A stretch of 64,000 bases of DNA from Hsuehochloa calcarea (GCA_036346395.1 CM070602.1:21647098-21711097); one strand, 5' to 3'; positions 33,601 to 46,807 are shown, counted from the first letter of the stretch. A program made the numbers and translations. Notes: generated from the sequence alone by a model not told the origin.

Positions 33601-35351
33601 TGTGGCGCCCCGTGTCATTACCCCGAGGGTAATCACACTTAGGTATATGGATTACTATTCGTATGCCCGGTAGAACACCGTTTTAACGAATAGTAAGCCT
33701 TACCAGATTCAACGCAACCGAACTCCGGTCTGTGTTGGTTCGTCCTCTGTAATTATGCGGCAGCGCGAATAATAAATAAATAAACACTTAGTTGCTTTTG
33801 GGTGATATTATGCATACATAAGTTAGTGGATTTTATTTTATTAGTGGATTTTAATTTAATAATATTTTTCAGGCCCCGTTAGGTTAGCACTCCCCAACTG
33901 CGAGTGTTCTAAAGCTTATTAGCTCTAGGATCGAGGTTACCTAATCTCATGTTTTATCGCATGAAAACAAAATATTGTGCTTATTCACATGCAACTATGT
34001 TTATTTAAATTTTATGCATGCAAATGTGCTTAATTGGTTTTACTTAAGTGTGTACGTATTTATTTATTTTTCTAAGTAAATTTGGGGTTGTTTGTTTTAA
34101 TTATTCTAATTTGATTAAATTATTTATATCGCAACAGATTATTTTTCTAATTTATTGGGTTTTACCAACGATTTTACTTATACAATTTCCTATTTATTTT
34201 ATGTTTTTCCTAATTTTATTTTCTACCAATATAGCTACTGTTATTTATCTGTATGAGGTTTTATAAATCCGTTTTTCTGGCGACTTAACTAAAACTCGCA
34301 GGTATGTTACGTTCCCCCTTTTTACCTTTTTTTATAATATTTTTATTCTTCTTTTTCTTTCCTTTTCTACCGGTGTGTCCGAGGCTATTTATCCTTACAC
34401 GGCTTACTTATTTATTGGATCTAATAATTATACAACGCTGATATTTATTAATATCGATATTTAATTATACTGCTAGTCTACTACCAGTTATCTACACTAA
34501 AAATTACCCTAAATTTTCTACACCTAATCCTTTCTCTCCTCCCTATTTCCCATTCGGCCGAACCTTCTCCCTGGACATTTCATCCATTAGCTTTCTTCCC
34601 GTTCTCCTCTCATTTCCATTTCTCTTCTTCTCCAATCTTCTCTGGTGATTTGCTCCCCTCCGACCGAAACTCCCTATGGTCCGGCTTCCCGCTTGCCCCG
34701 GCTCACCGGTACCACCGCCCGCACGCGCGCCCGTGGCGGTTCGCCCTGCTCCCCCGACGGCACCACCGCCCGGTCCCCTCGGCCCAGCTCCACCTCTCCG
34801 GCCGCCGGCTGCCAGCCCAGCGCCCGGCGCCTCCTCTCGGCCTTCTCCCGGTGTCACGCCTTGGCCCATGCGTCCCGGGCTTGCCCGCAGCTCTCTGCGC
34901 GCCCAGCCGGTACTTGGCCCGCACGGTCCGAGCATGAATGGGGTTACCTCTATTGGCTTGGTTGGGCTGGGAATGGATAGGCAGTGGTGTGATTGCCGAT
35001 AGTGTGCTGGTGCTCGCCTCTTGCTCTTGTTGGTCCTCTTTGTCCTGTCGGTTGGTCCTTGCCGGTTCGAATCCGTCGATGGCGCCGTTCCCTCTCCCTT
35101 TGGTCTTCCTCTTCACCTTGCGCTCCTCTCCTCCTTGCTTTCTGTGGTTTGTGATGGTGTGGATGGAGGTGGCAGTGGGGTGCTTGGCTTGGGCTCTTGC
35201 TTTGGTGGGAGGCACTGGGAAGGGTTGTGCTTGTGCTTGAGTTTTTGCTCTTGGTTGGCTTCAAGGTTTTTCGGTGGTCTGCTTGCCTTCGGCTGAGAAG
35301 AAATGAAATGGTGATGGTTTTGTGAGTGGCAGTGAAGGGAAAGATGGCCTT
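30601..35351. other. Upstream flank and repeat-like sequence; no gene supported
   Basis: 30601-31380 is the upstream flank of the exonuclease gene. 31660-31880 on the minus strand contains CTGAGTACTCTATGTACTC, a motif I associate with LTRs of Tekay/Del-type gypsy elements. 32700-33620 has repeated GGCTGACACG and GACATGTAGGGACC phrases common in grass gypsy LTRs. 33640-34540 is AT-rich. 34560-35330 is GC-rich with Pro/Arg low-complexity frames on both strands. No LTR pair, TSD or domain could be fixed. Confidence 0.4.
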
Positions 35352-35559
35352 ATGTGAGGTAGAGTTGGGGTCGGTAGTGCATTTCGGCCGATCTGAAGCC
35401 AGTAGGCCCAAGACGGCCGAAGCACGGCCGGCCGGACACGTGGAGGCCGGGCTGGCATGCCTGAACGGTGGGCCGGGTTGGGCCTAGCAAGCCGGCCCGT
35501 CGGGCGACACGGCAAATCGTGCTGTGCTCGGGCCCGCAACTTGGCGGGTCTAGACGAAG

Positions 35560-35946
35560 GGCGAATTGCTGGAAGCACATGACCTGGAGCTAGGAAATCC
35601 AAGACGGCCAAACGGTAGATAGCGCAACTTGTAATTATTGCCAAGCTAACTTATCTGCTCGTACAGCTGCAGGGACAGGGCACTTGAACCGGCACCACAA
35701 AGAATGCTTATGCAAGATCGGACCGCAGAGCCGAGGGGGAGGAGTACAAACGCAGCTAAACTTCGAGGCCGATGGCTCTGTAAGTACTTAGGTATACAAC
35801 CCACTTTCTGCCCGTGAGGAAATTGTTAGATATATTGTTGCGGAAGATCAACCGATTAGGATAGGTGAAAGTCACGCGTTCGAAAGAATAATCCAACGTG
35901 GCTTTTGCCCACAGTACCAACATGTTAGTATGAGAACCACTACATC
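35560..35946 (+). pseudogene. hAT transposase, N-terminal part with BED zinc finger (copy 1)
   Basis: RICESLEEPER/DAYSLEEPER-like hAT transposase. The BED finger reads CNYCQANLSARTAAG then GHLNRHHKEC (35630-35706), with Cys-x2-Cys and His-x3-His ligands. After a frame change the conserved block 'EEIVRYIVAEDQPIRIGES' and 'FERIIQRGFCPQYQHVS' runs to 35946, where an LTR begins after TSD ACATC. Joining 35946 to 51776 restores the frame (Thr-Thr-Thr-Ser-Asp-Ile), which shows that this was the uninterrupted gene. Confidence 0.85.
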
Positions 35947-36328
35947 TGTGGATATCATGGGGATATGCTCCAGATCTTAGGATGATGTGACAATTGGCAA
36001 TGGCGTTAATGATTTGTCGTTTCACATGTTTTCCGCAAAGAAACAGAACTGTTAGGTCTCAGCCGGTCTGACCGGCTAGGGCGGCGGTCAGACCGGTCCA
36101 AGATCGGCCGGACCGGCGCTAGCGGCGGTCGGACCGGCAATGTCAGAAAGTGGTGGATTGAGTTGGGCCAAAAATAGAGGGTGTAGGCAAGAGACGAGAT
36201 TCTATTGCACTTGGTCCCATAATTTTTGGAGTCTCCAGTCAAAAGTTCTATTGGTTTGAAAATTACAGTAGGTTTCGGTTTTCCAGAGAGGAAAAATGGC
36301 TAAGTCCCAGCTGGCGGTCTGACCAGCC

Positions 36329-37206
36329 TGATGAGGACATCCCTCCTTCGGATACACGCACTACACAAGACCCTCCAGATCTGGGTGCTGAACTACACGG
36401 TCCTATGACAAGAGCTAGAGCACATCACTTAATCGATCGAGTAAAGTCGTTTCTAGAAATTTGAGTGTATTATTTGAGAACTCTATGATCTTGCCTAATG
36501 GAGATGATCTACTTGTACTCGGGAATCTAGGACTACGACCGGTTCAAGAAGGTCTCGACCACTACAAGAAAATCTCGACCACTACAAGAAGACCTCGACT
36601 AGTTGATTCGATTGGAGCAATCTCGACCGAGCGAGCGAGCACAAGTACTCGTTGGACACAATCTACGACCAAAGATAGTATGGACTCCTCAAGACCACCC
36701 TAGGACCGATCCTACAACTAGATCCTCGACGTAAATCGCAACACAAGGTGATGCGTCACCGTTTGGAAACTAATAAGACTTTGTAAGCGTAGCGAGGTGG
36801 AGTCCGGTTGTGTACGCTTCATCCCACGGCCGCACAACCCTAGGTCGACCTCCTCACGTTCCCTATAAAATCGATGAGTCGCCATAGTTTAGGCGGGTTT
36901 TCTTAGATTATTCGCCAATTGCGGTTTAGCGATTATCGGTTTGAGGAACCCCACTTGTAAACTTCATCCATATCCGCAATACAATTGATTGCGTCTACCT
37001 TGTTCTTGTGAGTTGCTTGATTGCTTGCGGGAACAATAACCTTCGTGGTAAGGTCGATCGCGTGCAAGCGTGGTCGATAACGACGAGCGTCGCGGGTGTA
37101 GCGAATTGCGAGGTGACGATCTGTTGGTCGGAAGCCTCAAAGCATCAACGTCCTCACGACGAACCAAATCGAACCTATTGGAAGATCGGGCCACCGTGAT
37201 TCATCA
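36329..37206 (+). repeat. 5' LTR of the gypsy element
   Basis: 878 bp with TG...CA ends. It contains a short tandem repeat of TCTCGACCACTACAAGAA (36553-36600) and a TATA-like CCTATAAAATCG near 36861-36872. Confidence 0.95.
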
Positions 37207-37220
37207 AGTGGTATCAGAGC

Positions 37221-38228
37221 GAAGGTTGCCCGTTAGGTAATTTCGTTTATTCCCTTTTGTTAGTTGTGTTCCTCACCTAGAGTCGAGCGCGCCCTACAAA
37301 AGTTTTAGATCGTAATTATTCATTGTCCAAACCACTTTGTGTCTTTCGCAATTTTGTTCTCAATTTTCGCATTGTTGAGTTCGAGTCCATAGTCGGAGTC
37401 TTTGTTGCTGGTTTAGAGTAGCATTCTTGGTCTCTAGTCAGCACCGTCGCCCGCCGTGCCACCATCCATCTTGGACGCACGACCTCCTTTTCGAAGCGAC
37501 ACCCATTCTACCATCCACTCGGGAACTACCACACAGTCGGATTCGATCCTGGTCGGATTCAGTAGTAGCAATGAGAACTAGCCCAAGTTCAGAGAGAGAG
37601 AGAGAGAGTATCTTTTAACTACCCATTTACCCCTGCTCTCCGGAAAAAGTTTGTGACCCAATCATCTCATCGGATCCAGAAAAGGTAACAGAAGAATTTT
37701 GGGCTTGGATCACGTTTGCAAAAAAAAAGAGGAAGCAAAAGTGCAAAAGAAAAGAAAAAGCAAAAGTGCAAAAGAAAAGAAGAAGAAGCAATTCGATCAC
37801 CCCTAGTTGGTCTCGACCGATTCGACCTTGCATCCTTTGGACTCCTTTGTATCGAGTCCTTGTTTGATCGATGTTGTGCTAGGGCTAGGGGCACTTTTAG
37901 ACCAAACAAGCTGTGGCCAATCTTGTGGGCTTTGGTTCACTTTGCTAATCTGATTTCATTATTGCTATTCCTTGCTACTAAACATTGCTGTCAGAGCTCC
38001 ACATACTTTCGACCCTCAGTTGGATCCTCGCATTCGCCTCCGTAGTGATCGTACATCCCACCTTCGCCGATTAGACCACTGCGCAACTTGGTAAGAAACT
38101 CATAAGAGCTTGGTAAGGCGGCTTGAGTGTGTGATTCCACCCTCCGATCACCTAATAGTGATAGGGATAATACCTTTGTGTTGTCTTTTGTCTCCTAACC
38201 ATGTCGGTGAAGGATTGGATGCGCAAGA
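37221..38228 (+). other. Gypsy leader region with GA and AAGAAAAG runs
   Basis: Non-coding. A (GA)n run lies at about 37591-37609 and a purine-rich stretch of AAAAGCAAAAGTGCAAAAG repeats at 37716-37790. The frames on either strand are low complexity. Confidence 0.6.
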
Positions 38229-39390
38229 GTGTGTTTTGAGGAAGAGCTCATGGCGCTATTGGATGAACAACACACTACCGTTAATGAGAACATCGACGGG
38301 AAGCTTCAAGCTACCATGATCACATTACAACGCTCAATCAGCGATAGTATTGCGGCGCTCACTACGCCTCGAAAGAATGGTGAGCCGACCACCAAGCGTT
38401 GGTCGTGTGGAACCTCATGGTGCGACCCATGACCATGAGTTTGATAATGATAATGAGATGCACGACCACGGCGCCTTTGATGCACGACAAGCGGAACCAA
38501 CCGAACTTCAACCGTCAAGGTATGAGAGGTAATAATGTGCAACAACATAATGCACGTGTTAATGATGATCCATATGCTAAAGTTAAGTTCTCTATACTAT
38601 CTTTTGCGGGTGCTTATGATCTTGAAATATATCTAGATTGGGAGATGACGGTAGAAACGAAATTGAATGCTCACTTAGTTCCCGGTGCATAGAGTTAGAC
38701 AAGCCACAAGTGAATTTAAAAACTTTGCCATCATTTGGTGGAATAGGGTATGCACCAAGGATTAGCGCCTACTACGTGGGATGGTTTAAAGGTTGCTATG
38801 CGTAATGATTTGTCCCACCTTCTTTTAAGCGTGATTTGCGTAATAAATTGCAGCGCTTAAACCAAGGTAATAGATCAGTAGAAGAATATTATCGGGAGCT
38901 ACAAATTAGCATGTTGCGTTGTGATATTATTGAGGATGAAGAAGCTGCAATTGGACGTTTTATAGAGGATTAAGGCGTGAAATTCGTGACATAGTGGATT
39001 ACAAAGAATACGATAGCGTCCTAGATTGTTCCAACTTGCATGTTTGGCGAAAAAGAATTGCGGGGGCGACAACAGAGGCCAAGGAACAACTTTGGGAGCA
39101 TGTCTACACCACGACCGGTCTTGGGGCAAGCCAAAACAGCCCCACCTTGACTACGATCTGCTGTCCCCTCCACGAGTAGGGCGCGTTCAGAACACCTCAG
39201 ACAACATCACATGCACCCGAGGTAAGTAAAGTTACTAGTGTGCGAGCACCGACCAAGAGTTCTTCGTCGGTTGCTTCCACCGGTCGTACCATTGGGATTG
39301 TGTGCCACCGTTGCAAGGGAATGGGGCACGTCATGAGGGATCGCCTTGATCGTGAGCATACCTTGCCACCAAAGGCGGTGGTTATGTAAG
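38229..39390 (+). pseudogene. gag of the gypsy element, frameshifted
   Basis: Start region 'MALLDEQHTTVNENIDGKLQ' (38250), capsid segment 'KVKFSILSFAGAYDLEIYLD' (38580-38640) and zinc-knuckle remnant CHRCKGMGHVMRD (39302-39340) in which the last Cys is replaced by Arg (TGC to CGC by inference). Several frameshifts separate the parts. Confidence 0.75.
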
Positions 39391-42300
39391 TACTAGTGAT
39401 ATTGAGGACGAATATGTACTTGCGGCTAACATTGCGGTGGAGGAGATGAGATGAAGCGGTGATCTTGATGATGTAGAGGAACAAGTAGGCTGCTTTGTTG
39501 ACACCGAGTATCATGTGAGCCTTGTTGCATAGCGAGTGTTGGCGCACAAGTGGAGAGGCGGAGCAAAATCAGCGGCACAACTTGTTTGGACTGATTTCTC
39601 GTGAAGGACGGAGGCTGCAGAGTCATCATTGATGGAGGAGCTGCAACAACCTTGCAAGCTCCGAGATGGTCGAGAAGCTTGGCTTGACCACACAACCACA
39701 CCCACGTCCCTACTACATCCAATGGTTCAATTCGTGTGGTAAATTAAAGGTACACAAAGTTGTGAAAGTGCAATTTTTAGCAGGTAATTACAAAGATAGT
39801 TCTGACTTTGATATCGTGCCTATGCAAGCATGCTCTTTGTTGTTCGGTAGACCTTGGATATATGACAATGATGTTTTGCACCATGGTAGAGCTAATACCT
39901 ACTCATTTTCACATAAGGGTAAGAAGATTAAGTTGTTGCCTTTGACACGGTGAGATTACGAAAGATGAAGAAGAGCGCTAAAAATGAAAGAAATACCGAT
40001 AAGCATGATTACGAAAATCAGCAAGTAGCAAAGCGTGTTTTCCACCCAAAAGGGAGAAAGTGGCGTCTAGTCCTAAGTCAGGGAATTAAATTGAAGGGAT
40101 GTGTTATGATTGCCACTAAATCGAACTTGCTGAAATTTGTAATAATGAGTGCCATGCTATGCTTTGATATGCAAAAATGCCTTATATTAAGCTGAGGACA
40201 TAGCTAGCTCTTTGCCTCCTATTGTTGCTAACCTTTTGCGAGGAGTAAGTGGATGTATTGCCAACTGAGGTACCCGGGATTACCACCTATTCGAGGAATT
40301 GAGCATCAAATTGATTTGATCCCAGAGCGACTTTGCCAAACCGTGCCGCATATAGGACCAATCCGGAGGAGACTAAGGAAATTCAATGACAAGTCCAAGA
40401 TCTTTTGGACCGTGGAGTGCGTAAGAGAAAGCCTTAGTCCTTGTGTTGTTCCGTTCTTTTGGTTCCTAAGAAAGACGGTAGTTGGCGTATGTGTGTTGAT
40501 TGCAGAGCCATTAATAACATTACTATAAGGTATCGTCATTCTATCCCAAGGCTAGGCGACATGCTAGATGAATTGAGTGGTTCTATTATTTTCACAAAGA
40601 TTGACTTGCGGAGTGGTTACCACAGTTAGAATGAAATTAGGAGATGAATGGAAAACTACTTTTAAAACTAAGTTTGGATTATATGAGTGGTTAGTGATGC
40701 CTTTCGGTCTAACTAATGCACCTAGTACTTTTATGCGTTTGATGAGCGAGGTTTCGTCCTTTCATTGAAAAATTTGTGGTGGTTTACTTTGATGATATCT
40801 TGATTTATAGCAAGTCACATGAGCAACACTTAAATCATATCGTCTTGTTTTTAATGCTTTGAGAGACGACGTTTGTTTGGTAACCTCGAAAGTGCACCTT
40901 TTGCACGATCGAGTTGCATTTCTTAGTTACGTTGTGACACCACGGGGCATTGAGGTGGATGAGACAAAGATTGTAGCCATCCAAAGTGGCCGGCGCCTAC
41001 TCTTGTGTCACAAGTGCGGAGCTTCCATGGCCTTCTTTGGATTCTATCGGCGCTTTGTGTGGGATTTGGCACCATTGCCGCACCATTGAATGAATTGACA
41101 AAGAAATGAGTGTCTTTCAATGGGGACTGCACAAGAGAAGGCATTCAACTTGTTGAAAGAGAAGCTCACCCAAGCACCCCTACTCCAACTCCCCGATTTT
41201 GGTAAGACTTTTGAAATTGAATGTGATGCGGTGGGATTGGGATAGGTGGTGTATTGATTCAAGAAGGTAAATCGATTGCATATTTCAAAAAAACTAAATG
41301 GGCCTAGTTTGAATTATTCCACCTATGATAAGGAATTGTATGCTTTAGTTCGAGTGCTTCAAACTTGGCGACATTATCTATGGCCCAAAGAATTTGTTAT
41401 ACATTCGGATCATGAATCGCTAAAACATATTAGAAGTCAAGCTAAACTGAATAAACGACATGCTAACTGGGTAGAATTTATACCATGTTATCTCAACTTG
41501 ACTATAAGATTTTTGGTTTGCAGGCCATTAAGAGTTTATATGTCACTGATTTGGACTTTAAGGAAGTGCTTGAACATTGTAAAGGAGGAAGACATGGAAT
41601 AACTATGTCTTTGAATGATGATTTGGTCTATCGTGCTAACAAGCTATGCGTTCCAGCTAGCTCTGTTAGTCTTTTGTTATTCTGAGGAGGCACATGGAGG
41701 AGGTTTGATGGCGCATTTTGGAGCAAAGAAGACAGAGAAGAAGTCTTTGGCCACCCACTTCTTTTGGCCAAAGATGAGGAGTGATGTCGAGCGCTACGTA
41801 GCTCGCTGCACTACATGCAACAAAGCTAAGTCCGTCTCCTTCCACATGGACTTTATATGCCTCTTCCTATTCCTAGCGCCCCTTGGGAGGATATTTCTAT
41901 GGATTTTGTTTTAGGATTGCCTAGGACAAAGAGGGGGAGAGATAGTATATTTGTAGTAGTGGATCGATTTTCTAAAATGGCACATTTTATATCTTGTCAC
42001 AAGAGCGATGATGCCACAAACATAGCTGATATGTTTTTCAGGGAAATCATTCGCTTACATGGAGTGCCCAATACTATTGTCTCGGATCGTGATGCGAAGT
42101 TTTTGAGCCACTTTTGGAGATCACTTTGGAATAAATTGGGGACAAAGCTGCTGTTCTCTACTACATGCCATCCCCAAACTGATGGACAAACGGAGGTTGT
42201 CAACCGCACGTTATCAACCATGTTGCGGGCTGTTTTATAGAAGAACTTGAAGATGTGGGAAGAGTGTTTACCGCATATTGAGTTTGCTTACAATAGGTTG

Positions 42301-42720
42301 GTACACTCCACCACCAAGGTAAGTCCATTTCAGGTAGTGTATGGTTTTAACCCCCGTGCGCCTATTGATTTACTACCTTTACCGACCTCTAAAAAAATTA
42401 ATCTAGATGCTAAGAAGCGTGCTGCATTTATTCTCAAGTTGCATGAAACCACTAAAAAGAATATAGAGCATATGACTGAAAGGTATAAGGTTGCTGGAAG
42501 TAAAGGTAGGAAAGTTGTCAAATTTGAACTAGGTGATTTAGTTTGGATTCATTTGAGAAAGGATAGGTTTCCGGAATTAAGAAAATCAAAGTTGATGCCT
42601 AGAGCTGAAGGACCGTTTAAGATAATTAAGAAGATAGATGATAATGCATATCAATTAGAATTACTGCAGATTTTGGGGTTAGCCCACATTTAACATTTCG
42701 ATTTGAAACCATCGTGGGAG
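39391..42720 (+). pseudogene. pol of the gypsy element: protease, RT, RNase H, integrase
   Basis: Protease: 'CRVIIDGGAATTL' near 39613 and 'DFDIVPMQACSLLFGRPW' (39666-39953). RT: 'VPKKDGSWRMCVDCRAINN', 'FTKIDLRSGYH', 'GLYEWLVMPFGLTNAPSTF' and catalytic YFDDILIYS (about 40783-40809). RNase H: 'HISKKLNGPSLNYSTYDKEL' (41280). Integrase: H2C2 finger remnant with 'CTTCNKAKS' (41810), core 41857-42240 with 'DFVLGLPRT', 'VSDRDAKF' and 'HPQTDGQTEVVNRTLS' supplying D, D and E, and a C-terminal part 42247-42693 ending in 'LGDLVWIHLRKDRFPELRKS'. No chromodomain is visible. At least six stops or frameshifts break it. Confidence 0.9.
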
Positions 42721-42768
42721 AAGAAGATGAGCTTGAGTGGAGGGCGACTCCAATTCAAGAGGGGAGTA

Positions 42769-43645
42769 TGATGAGGACATCCCTCCTTCTGATACACGCA
42801 CTACACAAGACCCTCCAGATCTGGGTCTTTGAACTACGGTCCTATGACAAGAACTAGAGCACATCACTTAATCGATCGAGTAAAGTAGTTTCTAGAAATG
42901 AGTGTATTATTTGAGAACTCTATGATCTTTGCCTAATGGAGATGATCTACTTGTACTCGGGAATCTAGGACTACGACCAGGTTCAAGAAGGTCTCGACCA
43001 CTACAAGAAGATCTCGACCACTACAAGAAGACCTCGACTAGTTGATTCGATTGGAGCAATCTACGACCGAAAAGCGAGCACGATACTCGTTGGACACAAT
43101 CTCGACCAAAGATAGCATGGACTCCTCAAGACCACCCTAGGACCGATCCTCGACTAGATCTTCGACGAAATCGCAACACAAGGTCTTTGCGTCACCGTTT
43201 GGAAACTAATAAGACTTTGTAAGCGTAACGAGGTCGGAGTCCGGGTTGTATACGCTTCATCCCACTACACAACCCTAGGTCGACCTCCTCACGTTCTCCT
43301 ATAAAAATACGATGTCGCCATAGTTTAGAGGTGGATTTTCTTAGATTATTACGCCAATTGCGGTTTACCGATTATCGGTTTGAGGAACCCCACTTGTAAA
43401 CTTCATCCATATCCGCAATACAATTGATTGCATCTACCTTGTTCTTGTGAGTTGCTTCGATTGCTTGCAGGAACAATAACCTTCGTGGTAAGGTCGATCG
43501 CGTGCAAGCGTGGTCGATAACGACAGGCGTGCGGGCGTAGCGAATTGCGAGGTGACGATCTGTTGGTCGGAAGCCTCAAAGCGTCAACGTCCTCACGACG
43601 AACCAAATCGAACCTATCGGAAGATCGGGCCGCCGTGATTCATCA
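42769..43645 (+). repeat. 3' LTR of the gypsy element
   Basis: 877 bp, colinear with the 5' LTR. It follows the polypurine tract directly and is followed by the second CAGCC copy. Confidence 0.95.
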
Positions 43646-45020
43646 CAGCCCATAGGTGGCAGTCAGACTGGCCAGGGTGGGCGATCAGAACGCCCCTAGG
43701 GGCGGTCTGACCGGTTTTCACTTGGTTCGTCGCCCGTCGTGGCGGCGATATTCTGTTGTTAGGTCAAAGTCATGAGTTTCAAGGCATATATGTTGCATGA
43801 TGCATGTTTTGACTAAAATAGGTCAAGTTGTGAAGAACTTGTTCCCAAATTCGGTTTACTTATCTATTGTTGTGCAGGTTGCTTGGTGGTCAAAGACGGT
43901 CAACGACGAGGATGATCGGAACTAGGCTCGGAGAGCTGAGGTACAGAACGATCGACGATGTCGGGTGAGGTCAATGTACTCAAGTGTGGTGCAAGATGGA
44001 CAAGGGTGACCTATTGGCTAATCCGAGGCGCAAGATGGCGCTAGGTGTAGCTAGTTAGGTCAAGGGGTGTTAAAGATGGCGCATTAAAATGTGTGCGTAA
44101 GTATCCCGTTTGTTTTGGGCCTTAACGGGTGTCCAATTGAGTCAAACTTCTAGAAGGTCTAAGCCTCCACTATAAATAGGAGGGTGGTGGCTGCACCTTT
44201 TTTCATCTCTTTTGCTATTTTTGTAAACCCTAATTTTCTTAGCGAGAGCTTTTGTGGAGGCTAGGGTTCTTGATAATTTAATGTGATTTTCATGCTCTTG
44301 TATTGAGCATTGTCCTCCATTGATGGAGAGTCTGTAAGCCCATATCATATCAATCAATCAAAGGAAAGTTTGATCAATGTTTTGTCTCATTGCGTTCTTT
44401 CTCTATATTTGATGATTTTGAGTCTTTCTTTGATCAGCTAGTTTTTGATTGAATTCTTCACGTGAGCAAGCTTGCTGTGACGTGTGGGAACCTATCTAGG
44501 ATCATTTTGATCATCAATCACCCACGAGCAAGATCTTGGATCAAGTTTTCATTTTAACCCTGTTTTGAACCCTTCTTCGATCAAACAGAAAAGGATCTTT
44601 ATTCTTCCCAGAATTATCACAATCTTCGATTGGAATAGCTTACTGATATCATAGAGATGGTGTGTTCCAAGTTTCATCAAGTTTGGAGTTGTAGATCAAA
44701 AGTTTCATCTATTTGCAACTTCGTCATCGGCCGCTTTGATCATTACGAGGCGGTGATCGACCGTGCAGCAATCGGTCTGACCGCCCTTGAGCCAGCGGTT
44801 CGACTGGTAGTACACTGAGATTTGTTATCTTGTGTTTGATCATGTGTAGTATTGCTTAGGGGTTTGTATTGGATTCAATATTAGTCTTCCGCTGTACTGA
44901 TATACTGATCTTCATAGCTTCTATTGCTACTGGAGTGAAATTTGTGTTGAATCCATTATTTGTGAAAAAGTAAGCGTACTCCTATTCACCCCCCTTTAGT
45001 CGCCTTTTCGGTCCAACGAG

Positions 45021-45032
45021 TGGTATCAGAGC
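45021..45032 (+). other. PBS of the Sirevirus-type element
   Basis: TGGTATCAGAGC, complementary to initiator tRNA-Met, three bases after the LTR end. Confidence 0.9.
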
Positions 45033-45076
45033 CCGGTTAGTTCAACCTTGATCTTAACCGGTCACTGAACTTGGCG

Positions 45077-46777
45077 ATGGATAGATACTCCACAAAGCCG
45101 CATATTTTCGATGGGCACGACTATGACTATTAGAAGAATCGCATGCGAGTCTTCCTTGAGAGCGAAGGACACGCCATATGGGAGGTTGTTCGAGTCCTGC
45201 TCGTTGTGCCCGAAGTTGCTACGCCGGCTTCAAAAGCTCTTTTGGCTAACAACAATAATGCTAAAAATCTCTTGTATGGTGGGATTGGGAGACAGTAGTA
45301 TGATCGGATTTGCAATCTTGAGACTGCGCATGAGATTTGAAACACTCTCGAAACCTATCATGAGGGTTCGTCCCAAGTCAAGAAAGTACGCCAAACAGTT
45401 TATAAGCGTGAATATAACTAATTCGAGATGCGTCCTAGAGAGAGCATCGATGATATTTTCAGTCGCTTTAATAAAGTGATTAATCAGATGAAAGCTGTTG
45501 GTATTGAATATTCTCGGTCTGAAAATGACACCCACCTCTTGGCTGCAATCAACACAAAGGAGTGGGAGATAAAGGGCACAGCCATTGAGGAGAATGTCAA
45601 TCTTTCTGATCTAACTTTGGAGCTACTCTATAGCAAGCTTAAGACTCATGAGATTATAAGGATTGATCATCCTAAAAAGGAAAACATGGCTTTGGTAGCA
45701 GACCCGCTCAAGAGAGCTTCTGATGGGTCTTTTGAGTCTTCTTACGGATTTTAAACTTCGGGTTTATCGCAATTCATGAAGAAGAGTTTGAGAGTCTTCC
45801 TGAGACTGAGTTGGCCCTCATAGTCAAAAAGGTCACACGGGCCTACAACAATATGAGAAACAGAAATTGAGGACGTCCCGTGACTTGCTATGAGTGTGGT
45901 GAGCTAAATTATATCCGGGCAAATTACCCCGAGATGAAAGGTAAGAGCAACCATAAGGAGGGAAAACCAACTTGGAAGAAGCCTCAATATAACAAATTAA
46001 GGTTTGATTCTGCCAAGCTGACAAAGGCTGCTCACTGTGCTTGCCGCTTTTGAGGATCAATCCTTAAGCGATGTTGACTCCGGGAGTGAGGAGGACAAGG
46101 AGGAGGAGATCCCTCAAAACAAGAAGAAAGGGAAGGCCAAGGTTTTCACCGGCTTGTGCTTCATGGTCGACTCCGTTGACGACGACAACGATGAGGTACC
46201 TCCTTCCTATGATGTTCTTTCTGATAGATGTGAATTTATGTTTGAGTAACTCATGGGTCAGGATAAGGCATTAGAGTTTGTCATGGCCAAGAATAAGAAC
46301 TTAGAGTCACAAGTAGAAAATTTGAATTTAGAACTTGAAAATGCTAAGACTCTTGAATCTGATGAATGTTCATCCTGCCATGCTTTGCACTCTGAATTTG
46401 CTAAACTACAATCTGCTCATGATATTGCTTTGCAACAACTTGAAAATGCTAGAACTGAGCTTGTTGAGGTTAAATCTGCTCCATGTGAAAAATGCTTAGA
46501 GTCTAGCAAGTTTGTTGCTTCTGGTGTGGTTGATCCTAGCTTTTGCACTTTCTGCTTAGAACGCAAACATGAAGTTAAAGATATCTTAGAAGCAGCTAGA
46601 GCTAAATATGCCAAGCTTAAGAACAATATTGAGTCTTCTACATGTGCTTCATGTCCAGCTCTTAAACTTGAAACCGCTTTATATAAGGAAAAATATGCTA
46701 GAGCCATTAAGGGTAAAACATGTGAATCATGTATTAATCTTAAAGAAGAAAATGATTATCTTAAGGATACCATATAA
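45077..46777 (+). pseudogene. Sirevirus-type gag with UBN2 core and Cys-rich coiled coil
   Basis: Start MDRYSTKPHIFDGHDYDY, then a TAG where a Trp codon is expected (45131-45133). The capsid core continues with 'FEMRPRESIDDIFSRFNKVI' and 'KTHEIIRIDHPKKE' (45428-45754). A first zinc knuckle (CYECGELNYIRANY, about 45880) has lost its His and last Cys. The segment 46253-46777 is a coiled coil with repeated Cys-x2-Cys pairs ('CSSCHALHSEF', 'CEKCLESS', 'CESCINLKEEN'). Stops and a frameshift break the chain. The long coiled coil and extra zinc motifs fit Sirevirus gag. Confidence 0.8.
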
Positions 46778-46807
46778 AAATTCTCTAAAGGTAATAAACA
46801 ATTAAAC

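Larger units (their letters stand above)
36329..43645 (+). mobile_element. Complete Ty3/gypsy retrotransposon (7317 bp, TSD CAGCC)
   Basis: LTRs 36329-37206 and 42769-43645 start TGATGAGGACATCCCTCC and end GTGATTCATCA. The 5-bp duplication CAGCC flanks it at 36324-36328 and 43646-43650, inside the LTR of another element. PBS TGGTATCAGAGC (37209-37220) and polypurine tract CAAGAGGGGAGTA (42756-42768) are in place. The gag, protease, RT, RNase H, integrase order is that of Ty3/gypsy. The LTRs differ at scattered bases and small indels. Confidence 0.97.
35947..45018 (+). repeat. 5' LTR of the Sirevirus-type element, interrupted by a gypsy insertion
   Basis: LTR sequence occupies 35947-36328 and 43651-45018, about 1.75 kb once the gypsy element is removed. 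It starts TGTGGATATCATGGGG after the hAT TSD ACATC (35942-35946) and ends TTTTCGGTCCAAC just before the PBS. It carries CGGTCNGACCG palindromes (36060-36140, 36310-36326, 43655-43715, 44745-44815) and a TATA box CTATAAATAGG at 44170-44180. Confidence 0.85.

Noticed and set aside
32841..33632. Possible gene from overlapping + strand ORFs
   Set aside because: Frames lack domains; sequence has phrases typical of grass gypsy LTRs and no splice-supported structure.
34543..35644. Several 90-170-codon ORFs on both strands
   Set aside because: Low-complexity, GC-driven, mutually overlapping; no splice pattern or domain.
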